Source: Cellulomonas xylanilytica (GTDB lineage: Bacteria > Actinomycetota > Actinomycetes > Actinomycetales > Cellulomonadaceae). From it: a stretch of DNA of 64,000 bases. The stretch covers positions 20,090-84,089 of the forward strand of contig NZ_BJUB01000015.1 of NCBI RefSeq assembly GCF_007989805.1, read 5' to 3'. This document shows, in pieces, positions 18,253 through 28,838 of this stretch (the first letter of the stretch is position 1; every line of letters starts with the position of its first letter). The position numbers and the translations under genes are program-made. The notes beneath the pieces are model-generated. The model did not search any database. It worked only from the letters and a program-made list of their open reading frames with translations, and was not told the origin of the DNA.

Positions 18253-19018
18253 GGCGCTCCCGGACGTCCTCGGGGCGCTCGCAGCCGACCCGGCGCGCCG
18301 CCCGCTGCTGGTCGCACTCGACTTCGACGGCACGCTGGCGCCCCTGCAGGACGACCCGTCCGCGTCGCGGATCCTCCCGGCAGGGGTCGAGGTGCTCGCG
18401 CGCCTGGCGCAGACCTCCGGGGTCGCGCTCGCGCTGGTGTCCGGCCGGGCCATGCACGACCTGCACGTCCTCGCGCAGGTCCCCGAGGGCACGTTCCTCA
18501 TCGGCAGCCACGGTGCGGAGCGCGCGCGCGTCACCACGTTCGGGCTCGACCGCGACGTCGTCCAGCTGACCGACGAGCAGGCCGACCGGCTGGCGTCGCT
18601 CGGTGCGGAGGCGGCCCGGATCGCGCGCGGCCGGGACGGCGTCTGGGTGGAGACCAAGCCGACGGCCGTCGTCGTGCACACCCGCCTGGCCGAGGCCGTG
18701 GACGCCGAGCCGGCGGAGCAGGAGGCGATCGCGCTCGGCGAGCGGCTGGGCTCCGGCGTCCTGCACGGCAAGGACGTCGTCGAGATCTCCGTCCTGCGGG
18801 CCAGCAAGGGCGAGGCGCTCACGGCGCTGCGCGACGAGCTGGGCGCACCGGTCGTCCTGTACGCGGGCGACGACGTCACCGACGAGCACGCGTTCGACGC
18901 GCTCCGTGCCGACGACGTGACCGTCAAGGTCGGTGCCGGGACCACAGCCGCGCGGTTCCGGGTCGACGACCCCGACGAGCTCGTGGCCACCCTGGCGGCC
19001 CTCGCCGAGGCGCTGTAG
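18245..19018 (+). CDS. otsB: Trehalose-6-phosphate phosphatase
   Basis: 257 aa from a GTG overlapping the otsA end, so the pair is coupled. It is a HAD-superfamily phosphatase converting trehalose-6-phosphate to trehalose. The catalytic ALDFDGTLAPL (Asp nucleophile and acid), VSGR (motif II) and YAGDDVTDEHAF (motif IV) are all present, with a KGEAL lysine region. Length is typical. Together with otsA it completes the OtsAB pathway for osmoprotection and carbon storage. Confidence 0.97.
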   Translation: MTEALPDVLGALAADPARRPLLVALDFDGTLAPLQDDPSASRILPAGVEVLARLAQTSGVALALVSGRAMHDLHVLAQVPEGTFLIGSHGAERARVTTFGLDRDVVQLTDEQADRLASLGAEAARIARGRDGVWVETKPTAVVVHTRLAEAVDAEPAEQEAIALGERLGSGVLHGKDVVEISVLRASKGEALTALRDELGAPVVLYAGDDVTDEHAFDALRADDVTVKVGAGTTAARFRVDDPDELVATLAALAEAL

Positions 19019-19073
19019 GACCTCACCCGCCCTCTGCTGGTCGGTCCTGGGACCGAGGCGTAGCGTGCGCCTC

Positions 19074-20624
19074 ATGCCCGGCCGGATGCGCGAGGTCGAG
19101 CTCGTCGAGGCTGCTGACGAGCCCGCACGGTCCCGCTCGGCCCCGGAGCCCGACCCCGGCCGGCGGGTCGACGTGGAGCTCCCGGACGACGTCCGGGCCG
19201 CCCGTGGCTGGGTGCGTCGCCACGCCCCCTGGCTCGTCGCGGCGGTCGCGGTGGTCGTGGGCTCGCTCGCCGGCGCACAGCTCGTGCTCGACCACCGCGA
19301 GGACGCCCGGGTGGCCGCGCTCGCCGCCGTCCCGGGGATCGTGCCGCCGGTCGACGCGACCGTCGGGGTCCTCTGGCGGGCCGACCCGCTGCTGGCGCCC
19401 GCGCTGCGCTCCGGCGCGGTGGTCGACGGCATGCTCGTCGGCGGCGTGCAGGACGAGGCCGGCGCTCCCGCGATCGTCGGTCTCGACCCCGACACGGGCG
19501 TGGTCGCGTGGCGCACCCCGGTCGACCTGCCGACGCCCCCGCGCACGTCGCCGGAGCTGTGGAACTCCTGCTCCGCCGTGCCGCGCGGCGGCTCGGAGGT
19601 GGCGGTGTGCGTCTCGCAGCAGGTCGGCGAGGACGTCGTGGGCATCCCGCCCTCCTCGGTGTGGGTCCTCGACCCGGCCGACGGCCGGGTGCTGGCGGAC
19701 CGCGAGGTCGAGGGCGGCTGGGGCCTGACGTTCAGCGACGGCGCGCTGGTCGTCGCCCGGCCCGTGACCGACGGGGGCGAACCGGCGCGCACCGACGCGG
19801 GCACAGTCCGGTGGCAGGTCCGCGCCGACGACCCCGTCAGCGGGCAGACGCGCTGGACCTGGACCACGCCGCCGACGGACACGGTGGGCCGTGAGGACGG
19901 CCCGGAGGGCGCGACCGCCACCGGGACCGCCTCCCTCGAGACGCTCGACGACCACGTCGTGCTCGTCGTCGACAGCCACGGCTGGGTGCTGGCCGACGAC
20001 GGCGAGCTGCTCCTGGACGTGCCGCTCGACCCGGCCTCGTGGCTCCAGCCGGCGCGCGCGGGCGTGTTCGTCGAGAGCAGGTGGACGTCGTCCGCGTACA
20101 GCGGGACGCTCCTGCTCGCCGACGGGTCCCGGGTGGCGATCGACGAGACGGCGAGCTGGCTCGCGGTCGACGACGGCTCCGCGCCGGACGTGATGTTCAC
20201 GGTCGGCCAGGCACCCGGCGGTGCCGACGGGCTCAGCGGGCGGTCGGCTCGGACCGGTCAGCAGCTCTGGCACCTCGACGGGACCATCGTGACGAGCCTG
20301 CTGCTCGACGGGACGCTGTACGTCGCGACGTCCGACTCGCTCGTCGCGGTCGACGCCACCAGTGGCGACGTGCACTGGCGCACCCCGACCGACCACCTCC
20401 CCCAGCAGCTGTCGACCGACGGCCGCTACCTGCTGCTGCCGGGCCTCGGCGTGACGCTCGAGGCGTACACGCTGACCGACGGCGAGCTGGCGTGGACCGC
20501 GGACCTCTCCGACGAGGTCTCCGACGGCCGCTCGACGGTGCTCGTGGCGGGCTTCCAGTCGGGCTGGCACGACCCCCGCCTGTACGTGTGGATGGACACC
20601 GGCGCCATCGCGGTCCTGGGCTGA
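19074..20624 (+). CDS. Membrane-anchored PQQ-like beta-propeller protein (copy 1)
   Basis: 516 aa. An acidic/basic cytoplasmic N-terminus (1-45) precedes a single helix (WLVAAVAVVVGSLAGAQLVL). The outer region consists of PQQ-type blades: repeated LDPDTG-x-VAW, LDPADGRVL, SAYSG..LLLADG and DATSGDVHWRTP units. Such propellers bind cofactor in dehydrogenases or serve as scaffolds; no catalytic domain is fused. It is paralogous to the next gene (shared layout, HRED/HERD stalk residues and closing blades) and begins 56 nt after otsB. Confidence 0.8.
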   Translation: MPGRMREVELVEAADEPARSRSAPEPDPGRRVDVELPDDVRAARGWVRRHAPWLVAAVAVVVGSLAGAQLVLDHREDARVAALAAVPGIVPPVDATVGVLWRADPLLAPALRSGAVVDGMLVGGVQDEAGAPAIVGLDPDTGVVAWRTPVDLPTPPRTSPELWNSCSAVPRGGSEVAVCVSQQVGEDVVGIPPSSVWVLDPADGRVLADREVEGGWGLTFSDGALVVARPVTDGGEPARTDAGTVRWQVRADDPVSGQTRWTWTTPPTDTVGREDGPEGATATGTASLETLDDHVVLVVDSHGWVLADDGELLLDVPLDPASWLQPARAGVFVESRWTSSAYSGTLLLADGSRVAIDETASWLAVDDGSAPDVMFTVGQAPGGADGLSGRSARTGQQLWHLDGTIVTSLLLDGTLYVATSDSLVAVDATSGDVHWRTPTDHLPQQLSTDGRYLLLPGLGVTLEAYTLTDGELAWTADLSDEVSDGRSTVLVAGFQSGWHDPRLYVWMDTGAIAVLG

Positions 20625-20626
20625 CG

Positions 20627-22108
20627 ATGGCCGCCACGGTCGCCCGCGCGCACCTCGCCCCCGTCGAGCTCGACGACGAGCAGGAGGCCCCCGTCGAGCC
20701 CGCGGGGCGTCGGCCGACGTGGCTGCGGCAGCACGCCGGGCGGGTGGCCGGCGCGGGGGCGGCCGTGCTGCTCGGGCTCGTCGGCCTGCAGGTGGTGCTC
20801 GACGCGCACGAGCGCGACCGTCTGGAGTACCTCGCCGACGTGCCGGGGGTGCTCAGCCCGCTGCAGGACGCGCCCGGTGCGCTGCGGACGTGGACGCCGA
20901 GTGCGGGCTCGCTCGTCGCCGAGGACGCCGCCGGGCACTGGGCCATCGGGGCGCGGTACCACCTCGGCGGCGTCGACCTGCGCGGCACGGACCCCGACAC
21001 CGGTGACGTCCTGTGGTCCGTGCCGTTCTCGCTGGAGAACGCGCAGCCGCCGGGCGGACGCCAGGAGTTCCCGTCCGTCTGGGTGCGCTGCACCACGACC
21101 ACCTCCGGCCACGGCCCGCGGGCGGTCTGCGCCGCGGACGTGTCCCCGGCACCCAGCGCCGGGGCGGTCACCCCGCTGCTGGTGCTCGACCCCGAGACCG
21201 GCAGCATCCTGGCGGACCTCAGCCTGGAGCGCGGCTCGCTGTGGACGGCGACCGGGGCCCACCTGGTCGTCGCAGCACCGCAGCGCGACGACGCCGGCGG
21301 GGTCCGGTGGACGCTCACCGCCACCGACCCCGCGACCGGGGACGTGCAGTGGCGGCGGCGGACACCGCTCGTGCCCGAGGTCCACGCGGTGCGCCTCGGC
21401 GACCGGGTGGTCCGCTCCGAGGCGGACCTGACCAGCGACGACGACCGGGTGCTCCTCACGGACAGCGGGCACGCGTGGCTGTTCGGGGCCGACGGCGAGC
21501 CGCGGGGCGACGTGACGGTCGAGACCGACGGCTGGGCCGAGCTGGCCCGCGCCGGCACGCTGGTGTGGGCACCGTGGCAGGCGTTCGCCGTCCCGGCGGG
21601 CGTCCTGGTCACCCGCGACGGCACCCGCACCGCCGTCGGCGAGCGACCCGCCCGCCTGGCCGTCGACGACGGGAGCGCCGACGACGTCGTCCTGCTCTCC
21701 GACGACGAGGGGGCGGGCGAGGCGACCCTCGTCGGTCGCGACGCCACCTCCGGCGAGGAGCTCTGGCGCCTCGGCGGCACCTCCGGCGAGCCGTTGCTCG
21801 TCGACGGGGTCGTGCACGTCGCCCAGGGTCGGGACGTCCGTGCCGTCGACGCGCGCACGGGCGGGACCCGCTGGCTGGCGCACGTCGGGGCACCCCCCGT
21901 CTACCTCGGCACCGACGGCTCGCTCGTCGTCGTGGTCACCGCCGACCGCACGCTGCGCGGGCTCGGGCGGGCCGACGGACGGCTCGCCAGCGTGGCGGAC
22001 GTCGCCCGGCACCTGGCCCGCGACCCGGGCGGTGTGGACCAGGTCAGCGAGTACGCCGGACGGCTGCTCGTCCGGTTCCGGGACGGGTCGGGCGTGCTGG
22101 TCGGGTGA
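20627..22108 (+). CDS. Membrane-anchored PQQ-like beta-propeller protein (copy 2)
   Basis: 493 aa, starting 3 nt after copy 1 stops, so the two are one transcript. The architecture is the same: a short cytoplasmic segment, one helix (AGAGAAVLLGLVGLQVVL), a stalk with DAHERDRLEYLADVPGV, then a propeller with DPDTGDVLWSVP, LDPETGSILADL, DATSGEELWRLGG and DARTGGTRWLAHVG blades. Two cysteines (VRCTT, AVCAAD) may form a disulfide, as in copy 1. Tandem duplication with divergence is evident. Function is unknown. Confidence 0.8.
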   Translation: MAATVARAHLAPVELDDEQEAPVEPAGRRPTWLRQHAGRVAGAGAAVLLGLVGLQVVLDAHERDRLEYLADVPGVLSPLQDAPGALRTWTPSAGSLVAEDAAGHWAIGARYHLGGVDLRGTDPDTGDVLWSVPFSLENAQPPGGRQEFPSVWVRCTTTTSGHGPRAVCAADVSPAPSAGAVTPLLVLDPETGSILADLSLERGSLWTATGAHLVVAAPQRDDAGGVRWTLTATDPATGDVQWRRRTPLVPEVHAVRLGDRVVRSEADLTSDDDRVLLTDSGHAWLFGADGEPRGDVTVETDGWAELARAGTLVWAPWQAFAVPAGVLVTRDGTRTAVGERPARLAVDDGSADDVVLLSDDEGAGEATLVGRDATSGEELWRLGGTSGEPLLVDGVVHVAQGRDVRAVDARTGGTRWLAHVGAPPVYLGTDGSLVVVVTADRTLRGLGRADGRLASVADVARHLARDPGGVDQVSEYAGRLLVRFRDGSGVLVG

Positions 22109-22286
22109 CGGCCGCACGGGTGGCGTTGCTCACACGCTGGTGTGGTCGGTCCGCACCGATATGGCATGATGACCGCGGACCTCCGGAGGATCCCTCCTCC
22201 AGCGGCCCGTGTCATCGAGGACACTCTTGACACTCTTCACTACGGATCGTCCGGCACGTACCTGCCGGTGAAGGGATTGATCAGCC

Positions 22287-23414
<1,128 letters not shown>

Positions 23415-23430
23415 CCCACGCAGCACCTGA

Positions 23431-23464
23431 CAGGGCGGTCCCGGCTTCGGCCGGGGCCGCCCTG
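23431..23464 (+). terminator. Terminator hairpin after msiK
   Basis: CAGGGCGG (23431-23438) pairs with CCGCCCTG (23457-23464), with a second inner stem CCGGC-TTCG-GCCGG. A short T-rich stretch (TTGCCTTT) follows. It separates msiK from the DUF4032 gene. Confidence 0.75.
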
Positions 23465-23561
23465 TTGCCTTTCGGCTGACGCCGCCCTGCGGCTTTTCCC
23501 CCGGCCACGTTGTCGCATTCGTCAGGCGGCCCCGTCGGTGTTCTCTGAGAGGATCGTGACC

Positions 23562-24848
23562 ATGAGTCCGACGCCGCAGCGCCTGCAGATCACGGCGGCC
23601 TCGCCCGACCCCGCGCTGCTCGACCTGCCGTGGCACATCCCGCTCGAGGAGTGGCCGGCGGAGACCCTCGCGGCCCTGCCCCGCGGTATCTCCCGTCACA
23701 TCGTGCGGTTCGCCAAGATGTCCGGCCGGGTCGTCGCGGTCAAGGAGATCGGCGAGACCGTGGCGTACCGGGAGTACGAGCTGCTGCGCCAGCTGCGCCG
23801 GCTCGACGTGCCGAGCGTGGAGCCCGTCGGCGTCATCACCGGCCGCAGCGACGCCGACGGCGAGCGCCTCGAGGCGGTGCTGATCACCAAGCACCTGTCG
23901 TTCTCGTTGCCGTACCGCGCGCTGTTCAGCCAGTCGCTGCGCCCCGACACCGCCACGCGGCTCATCGACGCGCTCGCGGTGCTCATGGTCCGGCTGCACC
24001 TGGTCGGTTTCTACTGGGGCGACGTGTCGCTCTCGAACACCCTGTTCCGCCGGGACGCCGAGACGTTCGCCGCGTACCTGGTCGACGCCGAGACGGGTGA
24101 CCTGCACGACCGGCTCTCCGACGGTCAGCGCAGCTACGACCTCGAGGTCGCGCGCGTCAACATCATCGGCGAGCTCATGGACCTGCAGGCCGGCGAGTTC
24201 CTCGAGGAGGACGTCGACGCGGTCGCGATCGGCGACGCGCTCGCCGAGCGGTACGGCGAGCTGTGGCGGGCCCTGACCGAGTCCGAGTCGTTCACGTTCG
24301 GGGACCGCTGGCGCGTGCAGGCCCGCATCGACCGTCTCAACGACCTCGGGTTCGACGTCGGCGAGCTCGACATCACCACCGACGTCGACGGCACCAGCGT
24401 GCGGATCCAGCCGAAGGTCGTGGACGCCGGGCACCACTCCCGCCGGCTCATGCGCCTCACCGGCCTCGACGTGCAGGAGAACCAGGCGCGGCGGCTGCTC
24501 AACGACCTCGACGAGTACCGCGCCGCCACCGACCGGCAGCGCGAGGACGAGTCGTTCGTCGCGCACGACTGGCTGACCGAGATCTTCGAGCCGGCCGTCC
24601 GCAGCGTCCCCCGCGACCTGCGCGGCAAGCTCGAGCCCGCGCAGATCTACCACGAGCTGCTCGACCACCGGTGGTACCTGTCGGAGCAGCAGGGCCGCGA
24701 CGTGCCCATGCAGCAGGCCGCGAAGAGCTACGTGAAGACCATCCTGCCGACGCGTCCCGACGAGCAGGCGATCCTCGGCGTGCAGGCCGGCGAGATCCCG
24801 GACACCGACATGATCCCGCAGGTGGACCCGGACCAGCTGATCGGCTGA
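23562..24848 (+). CDS. DUF4032 protein, kinase-like fold
   Basis: 428 aa. The N-terminal half has a lipopolysaccharide-kinase-like pattern: GRVVAVKEIGE (Lys), RLHLVGFYWGDVSLSNTLF (catalytic-loop-like WGDVSLSN) and YLVDAETGD (DFG-like). The remaining half is the DUF4032 region with EIFEPAVR..PRDLRGKLEPAQIYHELLDHRWYLSE. DUF4032 is an actinobacterial family of unknown activity, conserved near rlmB and cysS. The ATG at 23562 is preferred over an in-frame ATG 24 nt upstream. It ends 7 nt from the convergent rlmB end. Confidence 0.88.
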   Translation: MSPTPQRLQITAASPDPALLDLPWHIPLEEWPAETLAALPRGISRHIVRFAKMSGRVVAVKEIGETVAYREYELLRQLRRLDVPSVEPVGVITGRSDADGERLEAVLITKHLSFSLPYRALFSQSLRPDTATRLIDALAVLMVRLHLVGFYWGDVSLSNTLFRRDAETFAAYLVDAETGDLHDRLSDGQRSYDLEVARVNIIGELMDLQAGEFLEEDVDAVAIGDALAERYGELWRALTESESFTFGDRWRVQARIDRLNDLGFDVGELDITTDVDGTSVRIQPKVVDAGHHSRRLMRLTGLDVQENQARRLLNDLDEYRAATDRQREDESFVAHDWLTEIFEPAVRSVPRDLRGKLEPAQIYHELLDHRWYLSEQQGRDVPMQQAAKSYVKTILPTRPDEQAILGVQAGEIPDTDMIPQVDPDQLIG

Positions 24849-24855
24849 CGGGGGC

Positions 24856-25863
24856 TCAGCTGGCGCGCTGGCGCGCCACCTCGAACAGGGCGATGCCCGC
24901 GGCCACGCCGGCGTTCAGCGACTCCACGGCCGACGCGATCGGGATGGACGCGATGGCGTCGCACTGCTCACGGACCAGCCGCGACAGACCCTTGCCCTCG
25001 GAGCCCACCACGAGCACCAACGGGTCGGTCGCGTACGGCAGGTCGGAGATCGACACGTCGCCGCCACCGTCCAGCCCGACGACGAACACGCCCGCCGACT
25101 TCAGGCCCTGCAGGGTGCGCACGAGGTTGGTCACCCGGGCGACCGGCACGCGCGCCGCCGCACCCGCGGACACCTTCCACGCCGACGCCGTCACGCCCGC
25201 CGCCCGCCGCTCCGGCACCAGCACGCCGTGCGCGCCGAACGCACCCGCGGACCGCAGCACGGCACCGAGGTTGCGGGGGTCGGTCACGCCGTCGAGCGCG
25301 ACGATCAGCGCCGGCCGGTCGGTCTCCGCGGCCGCGTCCAGCAGGTCGTCGTCGTCCGCGTACGCGTACGGCGGCACCTGGATGGCGACGCCCTGGTGGA
25401 CCGACCCGTCCGTGAGGCGGTCCAGCTCGGCGCGGCTGACCTCGAGCAGCGGGTAGTTCGAGTTGCCCGCGACGCTGATGATCTCGCGCGTGCGGTCGTC
25501 CGCCTCCAGGCGGGACGCGATGTACACCGTCGACACGGGGATGCCCGCGCGGAGCGCCTCGACGACCGAGTTCCGGCCGGAGACGATCTCGTGCGTCGAG
25601 CTCTTGCGCCCGCCCTTCGACCCCGCGGCACTGCGGCTCGCCCCGGCCGACTGGCGGCCCGAGGTGCCACGCGTGCCGGCGACCGCCCGACGCTCGGCGG
25701 CGAGCTTCGCCTTGTGAGCGGGGTGGTACTCGCGGTCCTCCGCCTTGGGGGTCGGCCCCTTGCCCTCGAGGGACCGGCGGTTCTTGCCGCCCGTGCCCGC
25801 GCTGGCGACCTTCTTCGAGCCGCCCTTGCGGACGGCGCCGCGACGCTCAGAGTTTCCGGCCAT
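24856..25863 (-). CDS. rlmB: 23S rRNA (guanosine-2'-O)-methyltransferase RlmB
   Basis: 335 aa, SPOUT family. It methylates the ribose of G2251 of 23S rRNA (E. coli numbering). A basic disordered N-terminal extension (1-85, Lys/Arg/Gly/Ser-rich, typical of Actinobacteria) precedes the substrate-binding domain and the trefoil-knot motifs NLGAVLRSAGAFGAHGV, LVVGSEGKGLSRLV and IPIASAVESLNAGVA. It lies downstream of cysS on the same strand across 109 nt, the usual actinobacterial order. Confidence 0.95.
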   Translation of the reverse strand: MAGNSERRGAVRKGGSKKVASAGTGGKNRRSLEGKGPTPKAEDREYHPAHKAKLAAERRAVAGTRGTSGRQSAGASRSAAGSKGGRKSSTHEIVSGRNSVVEALRAGIPVSTVYIASRLEADDRTREIISVAGNSNYPLLEVSRAELDRLTDGSVHQGVAIQVPPYAYADDDDLLDAAAETDRPALIVALDGVTDPRNLGAVLRSAGAFGAHGVLVPERRAAGVTASAWKVSAGAAARVPVARVTNLVRTLQGLKSAGVFVVGLDGGGDVSISDLPYATDPLVLVVGSEGKGLSRLVREQCDAIASIPIASAVESLNAGVAAGIALFEVARQRAS

Positions 25864-25972
25864 GGTCAGTTCTCCTGTCGGTGGTCGAGCCGGTCCGGCG
25901 CTCCCGATCGGGTGCGTACGCGGACCAGCCCTCCTCGGTGATGTGGTCTCGTGCGTGCTGGTGCACGGCGGA

Positions 25973-27406
25973 TCAGTCCTCGGTCCGCGCGGCCAGCGAC
26001 CAGCGCGCCCCAGAAGGCGAGTCCTCGACGACGATGCCGGCCGCGGCCAGGCGGTCACGGATCGCGTCGGACGTGGCGAAGTCCCGGGCGGCACGGGCCT
26101 GCGCACGTGCCTCCAGCTCGGCGGCGACGACGGACTCCAGCGCCCGGGCGTACCGCGCGTCGCTGCCGTGGGCACGCCACTGGCTGCCGCCGGGGTCGAG
26201 GCCGAGCACGTCGAGCATCGCGCGGAGCTTGACCAGGACGTTGCGGGTCCCACCGAGGTTGCCGCTCGCGAGGGCAGAGTTGCCGGTGCGCAAATGCTCG
26301 TGCACCACGGCGAGCGCGGCGGGCACGTTCAGGTCGTCGTTCATCGCCGCCACGAAGTCCGCGGGCAGCGGTGCCTCTGCGACCTCGACGTCGTCCACCG
26401 TCCCCACCTTCTCGGCCGCGCGCTCGACGAACCCCGCCAGCCGGTCCCAGGTGGCCTCGGCCTCGCGCAAGGTGTCGTCGGTCCACTCCAGCATCGAGCT
26501 GTACTGCACGGCCGTCATGGCGTAGCGCAGGACCGCCGCGCGCTCCTTGGCCAGCACCGTGGTGACCAGCAGCCCGTTGCCGAGCGACTTGCTCATCTTG
26601 GCGCCGCTCTGCGTGACCCAGCCGTTGTGCAGCCAGTACTGCGCGAACCCGTAGCCGGCGGCCCGCGACTGGGCCTGCTCGTTCTCGTGGTGCGGGAAGC
26701 GCAGGTCGAGCCCGCCCCCGTGGATGTCGAAGGCCTCGCCGAGGTACCGCTGCGCCATCGCCGAGCACTCGAGGTGCCAACCGGGCCGACCGCGGCCGAA
26801 CGGCGTCTCCCACGACGCGGTCTCCGGCTCACCGGGCTTGGCGGCCTTCCAGAGCGCGAAGTCCCGGGGGTCCCGCTTCGCGTCGTCGTCGACCGTGCCG
26901 TCGGGTGCGGGGATCATGTCGTCGACCCGCTGGTTGGTCAGGGCGCCGTACTCGGGGTAGCTGCGGACGTCGAACCACACGTCGCCGGGGCCGGTCCTGT
27001 ACGCGTGACCGGTCTCGACCAGCCGGTCCATCAGCTCGACCATCGCCGGCACGTGGCCCGTCGCGCGCGGCTCGTAGCTGGGCGGCAGCACGCCGAGGGC
27101 GTCGTAGGCCGCGGTGAACGCGCGCTCGTTGGTGGCGGCCCACGCCCACCACGGCTCACCCGCGTCGGCGGCCTTGGCCAGGATCTTGTCGTCGATGTCG
27201 GTGACGTTGCGCACCAGGGTCACGCGGTGGCCCGTGCGACGCAGCCAGCGGACCAGCACGTCGAACGCGATGCCCGACCGGAGGTGCCCGATGTGCGGTG
27301 GCGCCTGCACCGTGGCCCCGCACAGGTAGATGCCCACCTCGTTCGGCACGAGTGGGACGAAGTCACGCACCGTCCGGGTCGCGGTGTCGAAGAGGCGCAG
27401 GGTCAC
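25973..27406 (-). CDS. cysS: Cysteinyl-tRNA synthetase
   Basis: 477 aa, class I. The HIGH-like HIGHLRSG follows CGATVQAPP, whose Cys is a zinc ligand. Further zinc ligands lie in GWHLECSAM and FPHHENE, and KMSKS is intact. It charges tRNA-Cys and is distinct from the shorter MshC of mycothiol synthesis, which lacks the C-terminal anticodon-binding part present here (residues about 360-477). Its normal upstream neighbours carD-ispD-ispF are displaced to 41.9-43.7 kb by an accessory block. Confidence 0.97.
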   Translation of the reverse strand: MTLRLFDTATRTVRDFVPLVPNEVGIYLCGATVQAPPHIGHLRSGIAFDVLVRWLRRTGHRVTLVRNVTDIDDKILAKAADAGEPWWAWAATNERAFTAAYDALGVLPPSYEPRATGHVPAMVELMDRLVETGHAYRTGPGDVWFDVRSYPEYGALTNQRVDDMIPAPDGTVDDDAKRDPRDFALWKAAKPGEPETASWETPFGRGRPGWHLECSAMAQRYLGEAFDIHGGGLDLRFPHHENEQAQSRAAGYGFAQYWLHNGWVTQSGAKMSKSLGNGLLVTTVLAKERAAVLRYAMTAVQYSSMLEWTDDTLREAEATWDRLAGFVERAAEKVGTVDDVEVAEAPLPADFVAAMNDDLNVPAALAVVHEHLRTGNSALASGNLGGTRNVLVKLRAMLDVLGLDPGGSQWRAHGSDARYARALESVVAAELEARAQARAARDFATSDAIRDRLAAAGIVVEDSPSGARWSLAARTED

Positions 27407-27470
27407 CGGTCAAGGCTACCGGGGCGCAACCCTCCCGCCTTCCGCCCCCCGACCAGCCCACCCGCACCCT

Positions 27471-27628
27471 CGGACGTCGCGTACGTAGCACCGGGACGTC
27501 CGCACATTCGAGCGCCAGAGCGCTCAGATCCTCGGACGCCACGCAGCCATCAGCGGGACGTCCGCACGTTCGAGCGCCAGGGCGCTCAGATCGTCGGACG
27601 CTACGCAGCCATCAGCGGGACGTCGGGG
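27471..27628. repeat. 62-bp-period palindromic repeat array (locus A)
   Basis: Two full units begin GGGACGTCCG at 27493 and 27555. A half unit precedes (CGGACGTC at 27471, exactly 62 bp before its equivalent at 27533) and a truncated unit follows (27617). Each full unit has ACGTCCG, exactly 30 nt, then CGGACG, with an inner fold GAGCGC-CAGR-GCGCTC. The two copies differ at only a few positions. This is part of the dispersed family also seen at 52.5, 54.5 and 63.6 kb. It lies between the cysS start and the end of the PLP-enzyme gene. Confidence 0.9.
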
Positions 27629-27653
27629 TGCGACCGGGTGGCTGCGGTGGCGG

Positions 27654-28838
27654 TCAGCCGAACGTGTGGTGCTCGCCGCGGTAGGTGGGGACCGTGGACT
27701 CGATCGTCGCGCCGCGGACCAGGTGGACCTCGTCGAACCGCTCCATGACCTCGCCGGCCTTGGCGTGCCGGAACCAGACGCGGTCACCCACCCGCAGGTC
27801 CGCACCGCTGGACAGCCGCAGCGGCGTCTGCACCTCGCCGGCACCCTCCCGGCTGGTCAGCGCCAGCCCGGCGGGCCACACGGGCCGCGGCTGACGGGAC
27901 TTGGTGGCGGGCCCGGACGCGATGTACCCGCCGCCGAACACGGTCGCGAAGCCGGGGCCGGGGACGCGGACGACGTCGAGCCCGAAGAACGCGGCCGGAC
28001 GGGGTGTGAACGAGCGGTAGGCGTCGAAGAGGGTGGGCACGAACAGGCCGGAGCCGGCGGTGACCTCGGTGACGACGGGGTCCGAGGCGCTGGAGGCCAC
28101 CGAGCCGGAGCCGCCGGAGTTGACCAGCGACAGCTCGTGGCCGACGGCGGACTGCACGGCGTCGACGACGGCGGCGCGGCGCACGGCCAGGTCCCGGATC
28201 GACAGCCGCTTGACGGCGCGGACGGCGGCGGAGGAGTCGGGCAGGCCGGCCACCTGGGCCTCGTAGAACATCACGCCGACCACGTCGACGCCGGCGCGGC
28301 GCGCGATCACCGCGGCGAGCCCGCCCGCGTCGGCGGCGGAGTGCACCGGCGAGCGCCGGACGCCGAGGTGCGCGGCCAGCGGGCCGACCCGCAGCTTGAG
28401 CGAGGCGTCGACGTCGATGCAGAGGCGCAGCGTGGTGCCGTGGGCCTCGGCGGCCCGGGCGGCCAGCTCGACCTGCGCGGCGTCGTCGACCATGAGCGTG
28501 ACCGCGCGGGCGGCGACGGGGTCCGCGGCGAGGGCGTCGAGCGCCCCGGTGTCCACGCTCGGGTAGCCCAGCAGGACGTCGTCGACCCCCTGGGCGACGA
28601 GCCACAGGGCCTCGCGGACGGAGTAGCCCATGACGCCGGCGAACCCGGGGAGCGCGAGCACGCGGTCGAGCACGTGCCGGACGCGCACGGACTTGCTGGC
28701 CACGCGGATCGGCGTGCCGCCGGCCCGGTCCACGAGGTCGGCGGCGTTGGCGTCGAGCGCGTCGAGGTCCACCACGGCCAGGGGCGCGGCCAGGCCCTGC
28801 GTCGCCTCGTCGAGACGCTCGCCGAGGGTGCGGGTCAT
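27654..28838 (-). CDS. Alanine-racemase-fold PLP enzyme (amino acid deaminase/aldolase type)
   Basis: 394 aa. The fold-type III N-terminal barrel includes PIRVASKSVRVRHVL, whose Lys would bind PLP, plus LCIDVDASLKLRVG and LVNSGGSGSV for the phosphate. The C-terminal D-serine-dehydratase-like beta domain contains VGDRVWFRHAKAGEVMERFDEV with His and Cys-free metal-site residues. Relatives include D-threonine aldolase and D-serine dehydratase; the substrate is not decidable. It overlaps the MFS gene by ATGA, making it third in the TetR operon. Confidence 0.83.
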   Translation of the reverse strand: MTRTLGERLDEATQGLAAPLAVVDLDALDANAADLVDRAGGTPIRVASKSVRVRHVLDRVLALPGFAGVMGYSVREALWLVAQGVDDVLLGYPSVDTGALDALAADPVAARAVTLMVDDAAQVELAARAAEAHGTTLRLCIDVDASLKLRVGPLAAHLGVRRSPVHSAADAGGLAAVIARRAGVDVVGVMFYEAQVAGLPDSSAAVRAVKRLSIRDLAVRRAAVVDAVQSAVGHELSLVNSGGSGSVASSASDPVVTEVTAGSGLFVPTLFDAYRSFTPRPAAFFGLDVVRVPGPGFATVFGGGYIASGPATKSRQPRPVWPAGLALTSREGAGEVQTPLRLSSGADLRVGDRVWFRHAKAGEVMERFDEVHLVRGATIESTVPTYRGEHHTFG

